Positions 47,317-56,056 of a stretch of DNA of 64,000 bases are shown one piece after another; position 1 is the stretch's first letter; each line of letters starts with the position of its first letter. A program made the translations under genes and the position numbers. Under the pieces are notes generated by a model. The model saw only the letters and a program-made list of their open reading frames with translations. It made no database searches and was not told the DNA's origin. This DNA comes from Rhynchopus euleeides (lineage: Eukaryota; Euglenozoa; Diplonemea; Diplonemida; Diplonemidae): positions 930,001-994,000 of the forward strand of contig OY723247.1 of assembly GCA_963210315.1 (NCBI GenBank), given 5' to 3'.

Positions 47317-47412
47317 CACGGTGGACTCCAGCGGGGGTAGGGTACCACTACCGGGTTTAACCCTTTTCGGGAGTCTCAACTAGGGGGAGTCCAACTCCCG
47401 CTAGCGGGAGTA
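47317..47412 (+). repeat. internal duplicate of the transposon left terminus (copy A)
   Basis: CACGGTGGACTCCAGCGG and the following palindromic array reappear inside the element in the same orientation as the true left end, then stop abruptly at ATCAGCAGTG. This suggests that the element was built by insertion or fusion of two related units. The same junction is present in copy B at 55002. Confidence 0.85.
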
Positions 47413-47432
47413 TAGATCAGCAGTGGGCAACA

Positions 47433-47693
47433 ATGAGGCGATGCGGGGGGCGAGGGCACCGATGCTCACTGTGCGACATCCCAGAAGAACGCTGGTATCA
47501 ACAGGTGCATCGATACCCGCACCTGACTCTCTCTGAGATGAAAGAGGCTGGCTACCCCTCCCTCTTGGCAGGTGTGCTTCCCAATGCCCGCTACGTCACC
47601 CCAGCACTCCATGACTGCAAGGGGCTCGCCATGCGGCTGATCAGGGTACTGGATGACAGGGGTGGAGCTTGGGGGTTTTTTCGGGTCAGCTGA
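47433..47693 (+). CDS. RAG1/Transib-like zinc-motif fragment (copy A)
   Basis: The frame encodes 86 residues. HRCSLCD (CxxC) is followed by VHRYPH (HxxxH) 11 residues later, and then by VTPALHDCKGLAMRLIRVL. In RAG1 and Transib transposases the catalytic core has CTLCDATR, a downstream H-x5-H pair and SIDALHCDIGNA in the same order over a slightly longer span. The match is to motif order, not to long identity. Catalytic acidic residues upstream are absent, so this is at most a fragment, either a remnant or an exon of a larger gene. It follows the internal terminus duplication directly. The identical frame is in copy B. Confidence 0.5.
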   Translation: MRRCGGRGHRCSLCDIPEERWYQQVHRYPHLTLSEMKEAGYPSLLAGVLPNARYVTPALHDCKGLAMRLIRVLDDRGGAWGFFRVS

Positions 47694-47913
47694 CCTGATT
47701 TTCTGCAGGCCCTCACAAAAAATCAGGTCAGGGGTAAAAAGAAAAAAAAATATAGATTTTCGGGAAACCGGAAAAGTTGGCTCCTCGCCTTGGGGCCTCA
47801 AGGTGACCAGGAGGCGTTTCGTGAGCAAAGTGACCCCAGCGACATGAGCACAGGCCTCAAACAGTCACAATAGAGGACAAATGAAGCTGCCCAACCCGCA
47901 CCGTGCAACAGAC

Positions 47914-48126
47914 GTTTACTACCGTGGCCTCCGGTGGCTGGGGGGCTCCGCCCCCCAGACCCCCCTGTGGCATGTGCCTGTCTTGTACCCAAGCCCTTTA
48001 CATCAGGGAATCTCAGTATCCTCAGGAGGACGCAGCCAACTCACACAGAATCCGTACGCCCGCAAGTCACAGATGTTCACTACCGTGGCCTCCGGCGGCT
48101 GGGAGCTCCGCCTCCCAGACCCCCCC
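47914..48126 (+). repeat. hairpin-repeat pair in copy A (161 bp apart)
   Basis: Units begin at 47914 and 48075. The second has a shortened hairpin (GGGAGCTCCGCCTCCC). ACCAAGTCCTTGCG follows the second unit. The pair is bracketed by imperfect inverted GGGTCAGCTGACC-like sequences near 47687 and 48258. Confidence 0.85.
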
Positions 48127-48371
48127 TACGGCATGTGTTTGTCTTGTAACCAAGTCCTTGCGCGTCCGGGGCTGCATATCGGTTCCGGTACCTCGCGGGA
48201 GGCTGGGCCCGAGCACTGATCTCTGAGACGAACCGGGGGGGAACCCATAAGAAAAAATTGGCTGACCCGATCTGACCCGATCCAGCCCGCAACCCCATAT
48301 TTCAAGCTCCACCCCTGCTGGATGAGACAACAAAAAAATATTCGACAAGACCTGTACAAACCTTGCACTGA

Positions 48372-49238
48372 ATGTGTCGCACCATGGGACAGGTGCTCAG
48401 TTCCGGAAGGTCGTGCTTGCCTGTCACAGGACACACCTACAAGGGCTTGTTCCGCTACCTCTTTGTCTCCCTTGCAGACCTCATGCATTTCCGGTATGCA
48501 GACATCCCCTGGCGCTTCTGGGGATGCAAGGATGAGTCAGCCCGGATTCCCTTCTTGCGTGCTCGGATCTCAGGGCATATATTTCACTGGTTGATGGAGC
48601 ATGCCGAAAAGGGATCAACGCGCAATGCCTACGTACACAGTCTCCATCATTGGTGGGCTCCAGAAGATGCAGTGCCTCTGCAGAACAACGACGAATTTGA
48701 AGAAGCAGAGAACGGACATCGCAAGAAAGATGCCGTTACAATCGCCAGCTCCGCAACTTACGAGAGAGATCTTGCGATGGCAGAAGAGAAGCGGCGCGCA
48801 TCGGGCATGCCTTGGAAGGTTGCGCACCTGTCGCAGGACGGGATCCTCGGGTATAGAGAAGTCATCCTGTGTCCGTGTCTGCACACCCGACACGCTCATA
48901 GATTGGCTGTGTATGTTCTTTGCACACAGTTGACACAGCTGCAGAAGGGGTTTGTGCACTGCAACACACAGGACTTCGTTGAACCCATCAGCGCGCCCTA
49001 CTTCCTGTTCCGGTTCCCCGAAGGACACCGCAAATTATCGCTCTGCTTGTGCAAAATGCCAATCCCGCTGGGGGCGACTTTCACACCATTCGTGTCATCC
49101 GAGGCGACTTTGAGCACGCTTGACCAACGCGCACAGCAGGAGGGGGATGACAGTTCTGACGAAGAAGATGAGGCCTGCAGGATGGCTTGTCTTGCCCAAG
49201 GTGTAACACAACTACGACAGGCGATGGCCGCACTTTGA
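48372..49238 (+). CDS. transposon ORF3, intact (copy A)
   Basis: The frame encodes 288 residues and begins MCRTMGQVLSS. The N-terminal half is aromatic-rich (FRYADIPWRFWGCKDE, then HSLHHWWAPED) and the C-terminal half has HLSQDGILGYREVILC and Cys pairs, ending in an acidic Ser/Asp/Glu tail (GDDSSDEEDE). No known domain is certain. The aromatic/His pattern is like C-terminal regions of DDE transposases but is not diagnostic. Relative to copy B, a 541-bp block is absent between codons 118 and 119 and the frame stays open across the junction. Four bases (AAGA) of microhomology lie at the junction. The ORF could be a domesticated fusion or the true product; I cannot assign a function. Confidence 0.5.
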   Translation: MCRTMGQVLSSGRSCLPVTGHTYKGLFRYLFVSLADLMHFRYADIPWRFWGCKDESARIPFLRARISGHIFHWLMEHAEKGSTRNAYVHSLHHWWAPEDAVPLQNNDEFEEAENGHRKKDAVTIASSATYERDLAMAEEKRRASGMPWKVAHLSQDGILGYREVILCPCLHTRHAHRLAVYVLCTQLTQLQKGFVHCNTQDFVEPISAPYFLFRFPEGHRKLSLCLCKMPIPLGATFTPFVSSEATLSTLDQRAQQEGDDSSDEEDEACRMACLAQGVTQLRQAMAAL

Positions 49239-49945
49239 CACCTCAAATTCTAACCGCTCACCTCCGCAGGTGTAGCCGCTACCAGGAGGATAGGTAGGTA
49301 GTCCAGAGTCCGGGGAAACTGACAGAAGCAAAACAAGCCCCTCCCCATCCCTCTTCCACCATGATTTTACCCCCCACGCCAGTAGACTGTAACTATATCA
49401 TGGGAAAAATGGATGAAAATAGGTGAAAAGACTCCCGCTAGGGGGAGTCAGACTCCCCCTAGCGGGAGTATAGACTCCCGCTAGCGGGAGTCTGGACTCC
49501 CGCTAGCGGGAGTCTTTGACACCCGCTCAGACTCCCGCTCCCAGACTCCCGCTAGGGCCGCTGGAGTCCACCGTGTAGGCAAAAATTTTCACCTATTTTT
49601 GGTCACCTAAGGGGGGGCTTCGCTCCGGGTCACTGACCCAAGCTGACCCAGATTGACCCGGAGCGAAGCCCCCCATTTTCCTAAGGTGAAAAACCCCAGG
49701 GTGACCCAAATTGACCCAAGTTGACCCAAATTGACCCGGAGCGAAGACCCCCATTGTAACAATATATGGCAAAACTGTAATTCTCATTTCACAATATGGC
49801 CCATATATGGCAATATTTTCACAAAATGGTCCATATATTGCAAGATTGTAACAATATATGGCAATACTGTAAATCTCCTTTCACAATATGGTCCATATAT
49901 GGCAATATATCAGTAACATATCGTTTCTATGGGACAATATATTTT

Positions 49946-50557
49946 CATAACCATGCACACACATCTGAAGAGAAAGACATTAACCCGAAAGGTGTGGAAA
50001 CGCGACATACAGCGGGGGGGGGGGAGCACTACCCCGCGGGGGGATGACTTCGGCCCGCGAAACAAAGGGAAATAACACACAGGGGTTGCCTGAGACCCAA
50101 TTTTATTGGCTCTCTTAGGCGGCGTCCCTCGGGCACCCTCGCCCTCGCCCCCTCCGGCTGCCCAACAAAGAGCAGCACACACCCTCGGGGGAAACATTAA
50201 GGTTCCCTTCCTTTCTTGGAGAGAAGAACAGGCGTGTGGGATTCACACACAAGCACCCTTTGAGAACATCTCCCAAGAAACACATATCTGCCTTATATTA
50301 GGCGTGTTGAACGCCCCCGGAACACACACCCGTAAATCTCTTCGGTGTGATGGCTCCCCAGTGGCTTTGGCAGAAAACCTGCCCTTCAGACCCTGGGGCA
50401 GTCTCACACATCCCATTCCTTCTTTCGCACTTTCGAGTGACTCATCACACCGCCTTACAGTAGTGTGATGCTGCTTCCTCCTCCACCATACGCATCCCCC
50501 AAGCAATCCTGAGAAATCAGTTCTTCCACAGTTCTGCCCCCTCCCTCTGGCAGGGCC
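49946..50557. other. spacer 3' of the 280-aa gene
   Basis: The stretch runs from the AT-rich array to the stop of the 280-aa minus-strand gene. It probably includes the 3' UTR. No coding frame is supported. Confidence 0.4.
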
Positions 50558-51400
50558 TCACAGGAGGCTGTAGCGTGCAGCTTGATCGGCCGTCATCCCA
50601 CCGGGGACAAGGCGCTGCGACTCCAGCACCTGGGGGTCGCCCCCCTCCGCCGCGTCAGCGCGGCTGTCGCCCCCCTGCGGGAGGTCCATCTCAAACGTGA
50701 CGGAGTGCTGCGGGCGCGACGCAGACCGCCCCTTCCGCGCACCGCCACCCTCCCCGCCGGCCAACCCCCCGCGTGCCTCCCTCGCCAGCCTGGAGTAGTG
50801 CCACGGGTCCTTCCAGGTCCGGTAGTGCTCCTCACCACCCGCTTGCCGCTGCGGCTGCCCCGCTGCAGCGCTCTGCCGCTGGTGGTCCTGCCCCCTCACG
50901 CCAACACCACCACCACCACCACCGTTGCGGCGAGCCCTTCGCTTTCCCGCAACACCCCCTCCCACGCGGCGTTCCTCCAAACGCTCCTCCAGCGCCCGGT
51001 TGTATGACGCCCAGAAATTGCGGTGGAGCCAGTCGTTGGCGTCATCCACTACCTTTGTCACAGGGCGGATGTCGACGTAGGAGTCAATAGGGTCGTCTCT
51101 GTCGGGGTAGGTGGGGCTGATGGGGCGCATGCTCGGCAGGAGGTAGCGTGGGTCCACGGGGTCTTGGGCTTCCGTCCGGTGGTGCCGTCGGCTGCCCGCA
51201 GCAGAGGCAGGCATGTCCAGCACTGCGTCCCCTGGGTAGTACCCCCTCACGGGGATCTCGCGCGGGCGCACCGCAGTGCCGCCGGCGGAGTGGGGCCCCT
51301 CGGCCCAGTAGCCCACAAGCTTTCTCCTCACGTACTCCGCACCAATCGCCTCATAGGATTCATAGTGCCTTTCCCCTTCGGACAGATCGTCTGCCCGCAT
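50558..51400 (-). CDS. hypothetical protein, 280 aa
   Basis: A single-exon frame from the ATG at 51400 (MRADDLSEGERHYESYEAIG) to a stop at 50558. The N-terminal 150 residues are well mixed and charged, with Trp and Tyr at regular places (YVRRKLVGYW, NDWLHRNFWASYNRALEERL), which reads like real coding sequence. The C-terminal half is low complexity, with a poly-Gly run (about 162-168) and a His/Gln/Arg-rich stretch. No signal peptide or membrane segment is seen. I do not recognise the family. It is flanked by the PfkB gene upstream and a TE island downstream, with no operon-like link. An upstream exon is possible because the frame remains open before the ATG. Confidence 0.6.
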   Translation of the reverse strand: MRADDLSEGERHYESYEAIGAEYVRRKLVGYWAEGPHSAGGTAVRPREIPVRGYYPGDAVLDMPASAAGSRRHHRTEAQDPVDPRYLLPSMRPISPTYPDRDDPIDSYVDIRPVTKVVDDANDWLHRNFWASYNRALEERLEERRVGGGVAGKRRARRNGGGGGGVGVRGQDHQRQSAAAGQPQRQAGGEEHYRTWKDPWHYSRLAREARGGLAGGEGGGARKGRSASRPQHSVTFEMDLPQGGDSRADAAEGGDPQVLESQRLVPGGMTADQAARYSLL

Positions 51401-52264
51401 CTCTGAAGAACAGAAGAAGGAAAGATGCAGGGAAGGGGGGGGTGAAGAGGAAGAAGACGACAAGAGAGAGAGATAACCCGAAGCGAGCAGAAGAGTTTTT
51501 TTAACTTGGTAGGAGGAGGAGGAGATCAGGTCTGAGAGAGTGTGTATGTGTGCGTCAGGAGACCCAGGTTATACGTCACCCCTGGTGTGGGGCCTCCCCT
51601 GCCAGGGGCCCTCTCCTACCAAGGGGGGAGAGTTGCGACGACTCTGCCAACGCCGCGTGTGTATGCTTTGGGGGGGGGATGTGGGTGTGCGATTAGGGTG
51701 AAGGTGTGGGGGAGGGGGGCGGGTGGAGGTTCCATGTGGCAATGTCCCGATGGGGGAGGAGGGGGGACGTCCGCGGAATGAAATTTCTTTTTCACCTCTT
51801 TTTGGCAACGGTGTTTGTTGTCAGCAGCATCACCAATATGAACACGGCGGATGTTTCGTTCAGCAGGCCCAGAGAACAAATGTGATTTTGTTTGATTCCA
51901 GAGAGGCCGGTGGAGGTTCCCCGATGTCTGTGCAGGGGGCACACCCCCAACGACACTCTTGATGATAATGCTATGTCCACCGACACACGCGGGCCGAAGC
52001 TTTTCGGAAAGTTCTTCTTTCAGATGACACTTGGGGAGGTGAGAGCGGGATCGGATGTCACGCAGCCCACACACGCCCCACACACACGTTAATCTTTTTA
52101 GTTTCGTGTAGGACGCACCGAGCGAGCTCTAGTGCTGCCTCCACTGTCCACACACACACACACACACTTCCCCAGCCCCCACCCTTTCATGAGAACAGCA
52201 CATCACCGCCAACAACATGCCCCCTGTGCCACACTAGCAGAATGCAAGACCCAACAGATCAAGA
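51401..52264. other. intergenic, no supported gene
   Basis: The interval lies between the PfkB gene 3' end and the 280-aa gene 5' end. A CA microsatellite lies at about 52149-52168 and G runs occur near 51670-51720. A small final exon of the PfkB gene could lie here, but I could not define one. Confidence 0.4.
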
Positions 52265-53386
52265 TCAACCCACCTGACAGTCGATCTTCGTGACAACATC
52301 TGCGGCACAGGCATGCCCGGCTGCGACGCACGACTCCCAATCCGGACTCACCCCCTGTCCGATGTTGACGAGAAGTGTCGCGAGCACCCCTGCCGCGAAG
52401 CAGTCGCCTGCACCTGCGGTGTCCACGAGAGCCTCAGACAGCGGAGGCACCGCGAATGACCTCACCTGCCGCACCCCGCCACCACCACCACCCTCGGGAA
52501 ACGAACCCCATGTCTTGGCAGGGCCATCCGTGATCAGCACAGCCAAGCCGGGGTACGCCTCCGAGATGCACCGGAGGGATTCCTCACAGCTCGGCACGCC
52601 TGCAACACCCTCGCACAGCCCGTGGGCCTGGCAGAGGGCTGCTGCCTCCCCAGCGTTTCCCACCAGGAGATATGCCCCGGGCAGCATCCGCCGCAGCGCA
52701 GCCTGCACAGCTGGCCTCCCCTGGATAGACGCGGATGACATGTTGAAGCACAGCCTCCCGCCAGAGGGGAGAAACGACGCAGCGAGGCGCACCGCCTCCA
52801 CGCGTGCCTCGGTTGTGAGGTTGAAGGATGTTGCATAGAGAAGGGAGGTGCCGCGCAGCACACTCTCTAAGGCTTCGATATGCCCTGGGGTCAGACATCT
52901 CCCTGCCGCAGGGATGCCCACAATGGAGCGCTCTCCGGTCTGCGGAGTAGTGAGGATTAGGGCCCTGCCGGTGGGGACGGCTGGGTCAGCTGGGTGGGAG
53001 AACAGAGGGATGACCCCGAGCTGGCTGCATGCGTCTGTCAGCACCGAAGATGCCTCATCGTGCGCGATGCAGCCGATGGCGCCGACACGGAGGGGCTGGT
53101 GGGTCCTGTTAAGAAGTGCCTTTGCCGCTCGTGCCGAGTTGAGTGCCGCTCCACCAGGCACCTGCAGCACACCGCCCTCCTTGCGGACCTTCTCCAGGAG
53201 AAGCGCTGCCCCTTCGTGGTCTGTGCGGAATCGTTCCGGGCATTCCCCACCGGGGATGAGCCCCATTGCGGCGATTGCTGCCTCGTCCCTCTCCGCGATG
53301 TAGTCCACCATAGGGTTGCCGATGGTCACCAGCAGTGGGGCATCGGGTTGGGTGGCGGGGGGTTGTGGCACCGCGGGGTTAGGCAT
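52265..53386 (-). CDS. PfkB-family carbohydrate/nucleoside kinase (adenosine-kinase-like)
   Basis: A single exon of 373 codons. TIGNPMVDYIAERDE near the N-terminus and VPGGAALNSARAAKALL form the substrate-binding start of the ribokinase fold. VDTAGAGDCFAAGVLATLL (from residue 321) is the PfkB signature 2 with catalytic Asp328 and the anion hole. LLVGNAGEAAAL and the LITDGPAKTWG strand match adenosine kinases, which phosphorylate adenosine to AMP, although ribokinase or fructokinase activity is possible. Length is close to that of adenosine kinase (about 345). The C-terminus ends KIDCQVG; the usual GCTFP-type ending is absent. CAG/GTGGGT near the stop could be a donor to a further exon, but it does not fit the GTATG consensus. 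The start is the ATG at 53386 (MPNPAVPQPPA), the first that precedes the domain. Confidence 0.9.
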   Translation of the reverse strand: MPNPAVPQPPATQPDAPLLVTIGNPMVDYIAERDEAAIAAMGLIPGGECPERFRTDHEGAALLLEKVRKEGGVLQVPGGAALNSARAAKALLNRTHQPLRVGAIGCIAHDEASSVLTDACSQLGVIPLFSHPADPAVPTGRALILTTPQTGERSIVGIPAAGRCLTPGHIEALESVLRGTSLLYATSFNLTTEARVEAVRLAASFLPSGGRLCFNMSSASIQGRPAVQAALRRMLPGAYLLVGNAGEAAALCQAHGLCEGVAGVPSCEESLRCISEAYPGLAVLITDGPAKTWGSFPEGGGGGGVRQVRSFAVPPLSEALVDTAGAGDCFAAGVLATLLVNIGQGVSPDWESCVAAGHACAADVVTKIDCQVG

Positions 53387-53706
53387 CGTCCCCCCCCCCC
53401 CCAAAAGAAAAGGAAACTCGCACAAAGCTTTTAAAAAAAAGCAGGAAACGGGCGAACGGGGCGCTGTGTCGAAGGTGCACACCCCCACACACCCCCCCGC
53501 ACTGCATTGTGAGGTGGTGAGCAGAAATAAAAGAGACCAGGTTTATCAGGTCGGCATGGCATGGAGGAGAGGAGGGTGGCGGCGGTGGTGGTGGTTCTGA
53601 GCTTTCGGGTTGTTTTCCCCTTCCCCTTTCGTGTAGTCGGACCCCCCGTCCCGTTGGGGGGGTAGGGCGCTTTGCGTGTCTGTGTGGCTTGTCAGGGGGG
53701 GGGTGG
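53387..53706. other. 5' flank of the PfkB gene, no gene
   Basis: The stretch starts with a poly-C run at 53391-53402 next to the PfkB start codon and contains mixed G- and C-rich sequence up to the fold-back element. No gene is seen. Confidence 0.4.
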
Positions 53707-53708
53707 TA

Positions 53709-54149
53709 GGGGGGGTCAAATGCCACCCTTTTACGTGGACAAACACGATTTTTCAAAAAACCGGCGCAGAGGCCCCAAAGCCCCCGTAAACCCTCCAAAC
53801 CCCCCCAGATCGGTCCGGAAACCCATCGAACCCCACTTTTCCACCATTCCGGGCACCTCAGGTGCCCGAATTGGGGTACCTAAATTTTGTGCCACCGTTT
53901 GGTACCGTACAGTGCCACTGTGTGGGAGGTTGGAAAAGAAAATGCCCCAACACACCACATCTGAGGGTTGCAATTTAGGTACCCCAATTCGGGCACCTGA
54001 GGTGCCCGGAATGGTGGAAAAGTGGGGTTCGATGGGTTTCCGGACCGATCTGGGGGGGTTTGGAGGGTTTACGGGGGCTTTGGGGCCTCTGCGCCGGTTT
54101 TTTGAAAAATCGTGTTTGTCCACGTAAAAGGGTGGCATTTGACCCCCCC
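53709..54149. mobile_element. 441-bp fold-back MITE, TA-flanked
   Basis: Arms of about 180 bp are exact or nearly exact inverted copies, starting GGGGGGGTCAAATGCCACCC on the left and its complement on the right, around a unique centre of about 90 bp. TA lies immediately outside at 53707-53708 and 54150-54151. Frames on both strands are translations of the palindrome. Copy B of the large transposon starts 48 bp further right, so the two insertions are side by side. Confidence 0.88.
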
Positions 54150-54471
54150 TAGGGCAGTGATTAAAAATTCGTGTTATTCGAATCAGGGCTGTTCCTATCA
54201 CGGTGGACTCCAGCGGGGGTAGGGTAACCAATTTCGGGAGTCTCAACTAGGGGGAGTCCAACTCCCGCTAGCGGGAGTATAGACTCCCGCTAGCGGGAGT
54301 CTATACTCCCGCTAGGGGGAGTCTGACTCCCCCTAGCGGGAGTCTTTTCACCTATTTTCACTCATTTTTCCCATGATACCTATGCAATGTGGCACTCGTC
54401 ACTGAAGTACAGCCACACCAAACGAAACGGACGTTTCCACCCATCCCAGCTCGCAGACCTGATTCACAAAA

Positions 54472-54852
54472 ATGGGGAAGACGACAACGAAGCCGGCAGC
54501 GAAGCCGGCGGCAAAGTCGATTAAGAAGAAGAAGAGCGCAGAGAGTCCCGAGGCTGCGGAGGCGACGAACATTGTGCATGATTTTTGCACGGCCTTCCCT
54601 GTTAAAAAAGGGGGCAGTGTGCTGACACTGGGATCCATTAGAAGGCTCCTAGCAACGGTGTTGAGCAAGGAGCTCCACCAGCACAGCACCCAGGTGGCCA
54701 ACGCAATCATCGCCATGTCTTCCCTGACATGGATAAGTTCGCTGTCAGGGAAGTCGCAACGATGCGGAAGGAGGGCGCTCTCCGTCATATACAAGGTGGA
54801 GGCGAAGTATGGCAAGGTGCAGGATACAAACGTGTCGTCGGGGGCAGCCTGA
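54472..54852 (+). CDS. basic-tailed protein with H2B-like segment (copy B)
   Basis: Encodes the same 126 residues as the frame at 46787-47167, including the Lys/Ala/Pro tail and the LSKELHQH segment. Preservation of the full frame in both copies means either very recent duplication or selection. See the copy A entry for the domain argument and its limits. Confidence 0.5.
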   Translation: MGKTTTKPAAKPAAKSIKKKKSAESPEAAEATNIVHDFCTAFPVKKGGSVLTLGSIRRLLATVLSKELHQHSTQVANAIIAMSSLTWISSLSGKSQRCGRRALSVIYKVEAKYGKVQDTNVSSGAA

Positions 54853-55117
54853 AGCCGCGAATGATCGCGACACGGGCGAACGGCTTAGCACCGTGGGTCT
54901 GGATAGATGCTGGAGTTCGGCCGGGTGAAACCGGAAGTCGCAGCAAAATTTGCCCCCCCAGATTTCTTCCTCAAACCCACCCGTGGGCTGATCCGGCCTT
55001 GCACGGTGGACTCCAGCGGGGGTAGGGTACCACTACCGGGTTTAACCCTTTTCGGGAGTCTCAACTAGGGGGAGTCCAACTCCCGCTAGCGGGAGTATAG
55101 ATCAGCAGTGGGCAACA

Positions 55118-55378
55118 ATGAGGCGATGCGGGGGGCGAGGGCACCGATGCTCACTGTGCGACATCCCAGAAGAACGCTGGTATCAACAGGTGCATCGATA
55201 CCCGCACCTGACTCTCTCTGAGATGAAAGAGGCTGGCTACCCCTCCCTCTTGGCAGGTGTGCTTCCCAATGCCCGCTACGTCACCCCAGCACTCCATGAC
55301 TGCAAGGGGCTCGCCATGCGGCTGATCAGGGTACTGGATGACAGGGGTGGAGCTTGGGGGTTTTTTCGGGTCAGCTGA
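55118..55378 (+). CDS. RAG1/Transib-like zinc-motif fragment (copy B)
   Basis: Encodes the same 86 residues as 47433-47693 (CSLCD, HRYPH and ALHDCKG motifs). It lies directly after the internal duplicate of the left terminus at 55002. Confidence 0.5.
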   Translation: MRRCGGRGHRCSLCDIPEERWYQQVHRYPHLTLSEMKEAGYPSLLAGVLPNARYVTPALHDCKGLAMRLIRVLDDRGGAWGFFRVS

Positions 55379-55598
55379 CCTGATTTTCTGCAGGCCCTCA
55401 CAAAAAATCAGGTCAGGGGTAAAAAGAAAAAAAAATATAGATTTTCGGGAAACCGGAAAAGTTGGCTCCTCGCCTTGGGGCCTCAAGGTGACCAGGAGGC
55501 GTTTCGTGAGCAAAGTGACCCCAGCGACATGAGCACAGGCCTCAAACAGTCACAATAGAGGACAAATGAAGCTGCCCAACCCGCACCGTGCAACAGAC

Positions 55599-55811
55599 GT
55601 TTACTACCGTGGCCTCCGGTGGCTGGGGGGCTCCGCCCCCCAGACCCCCCTGTGGCATGTGCCTGTCTTGTACCCAAGCCCTTTACATCAGGGAATCTCA
55701 GTATCCTCAGGAGGACGCAGCCAACTCACACAGAATCCGTACGCCCGCAAGTCACAGATGTTCACTACCGTGGCCTCCGGCGGCTGGGAGCTCCGCCTCC
55801 CAGACCCCCCC
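55599..55811 (+). repeat. hairpin-repeat pair in copy B
   Basis: Units begin at 55599 and 55760, the same as the pair in copy A at 47914 and 48075. Confidence 0.85.
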
Positions 55812-56056
55812 TACGGCATGTGTTTGTCTTGTAACCAAGTCCTTGCGCGTCCGGGGCTGCATATCGGTTCCGGTACCTCGCGGGAGGCTGGGCCCGAGCA
55901 CTGATCTCTGAGACGAACCGGGGGGGAACCCATAAGAAAAAATTGGCTGACCCGATCTGACCCGATCCAGCCCGCAACCCCATATTTCAAGCTCCACCCC
56001 TGCTGGATGAGACAACAAAAAAATATTCGACAAGACCTGTACAAACCTTGCACTGA

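Larger units (their letters stand above)
46536..49575 (+). mobile_element. Transib/RAG-like transposon, copy A
   Basis: Ends are inverted copies of CACGGTGGACTCCAGCGG. CACGGTG differs by one base from the RAG recombination heptamer CACAGTG and resembles Transib termini. Just inside both ends are arrays of the palindrome ACTCCCGCTAGCGGGAGT and variants with GGGGGAGT. The element carries three plus-strand ORFs (46787, 47433 and 48372) and one pair of hairpin repeats. Both ends abut TA, but the five flanking bases are not duplicated as Transib would require. A partial second left terminus lies inside at 47317. Copy B at 54199-57765 is nearly identical. Family assignment is inference from the termini plus motifs in the middle ORF. 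Confidence 0.7.
44322..49945. mobile_element. 5.6-kb inverted-repeat unit enclosing transposon copy A
   Basis: An AT-rich array of ATATATGGACCA-type units at 44322-44514 is followed by GGGGGTCTTCGCTCC (44515-44529). The right side shows the exact inverse, GGAGCGAAGACCCCC (49738-49752), followed by an AT-rich array of the same units in inverted orientation (49753-49945). These look like subterminal repeats of one element into which copy A (46536-49575) inserted, or of a composite. Outer target duplications were not identified. Confidence 0.6.

Noticed and set aside
52083-52264. Additional last exon of the PfkB kinase
   Set aside because: CAG/GTGGGT is not the usual donor, and no downstream acceptor gives a GCTFP-like kinase ending.
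53672-54246. Paired frames of 151 and 171 codons
   Set aside because: They translate the 441-bp palindrome on each strand.
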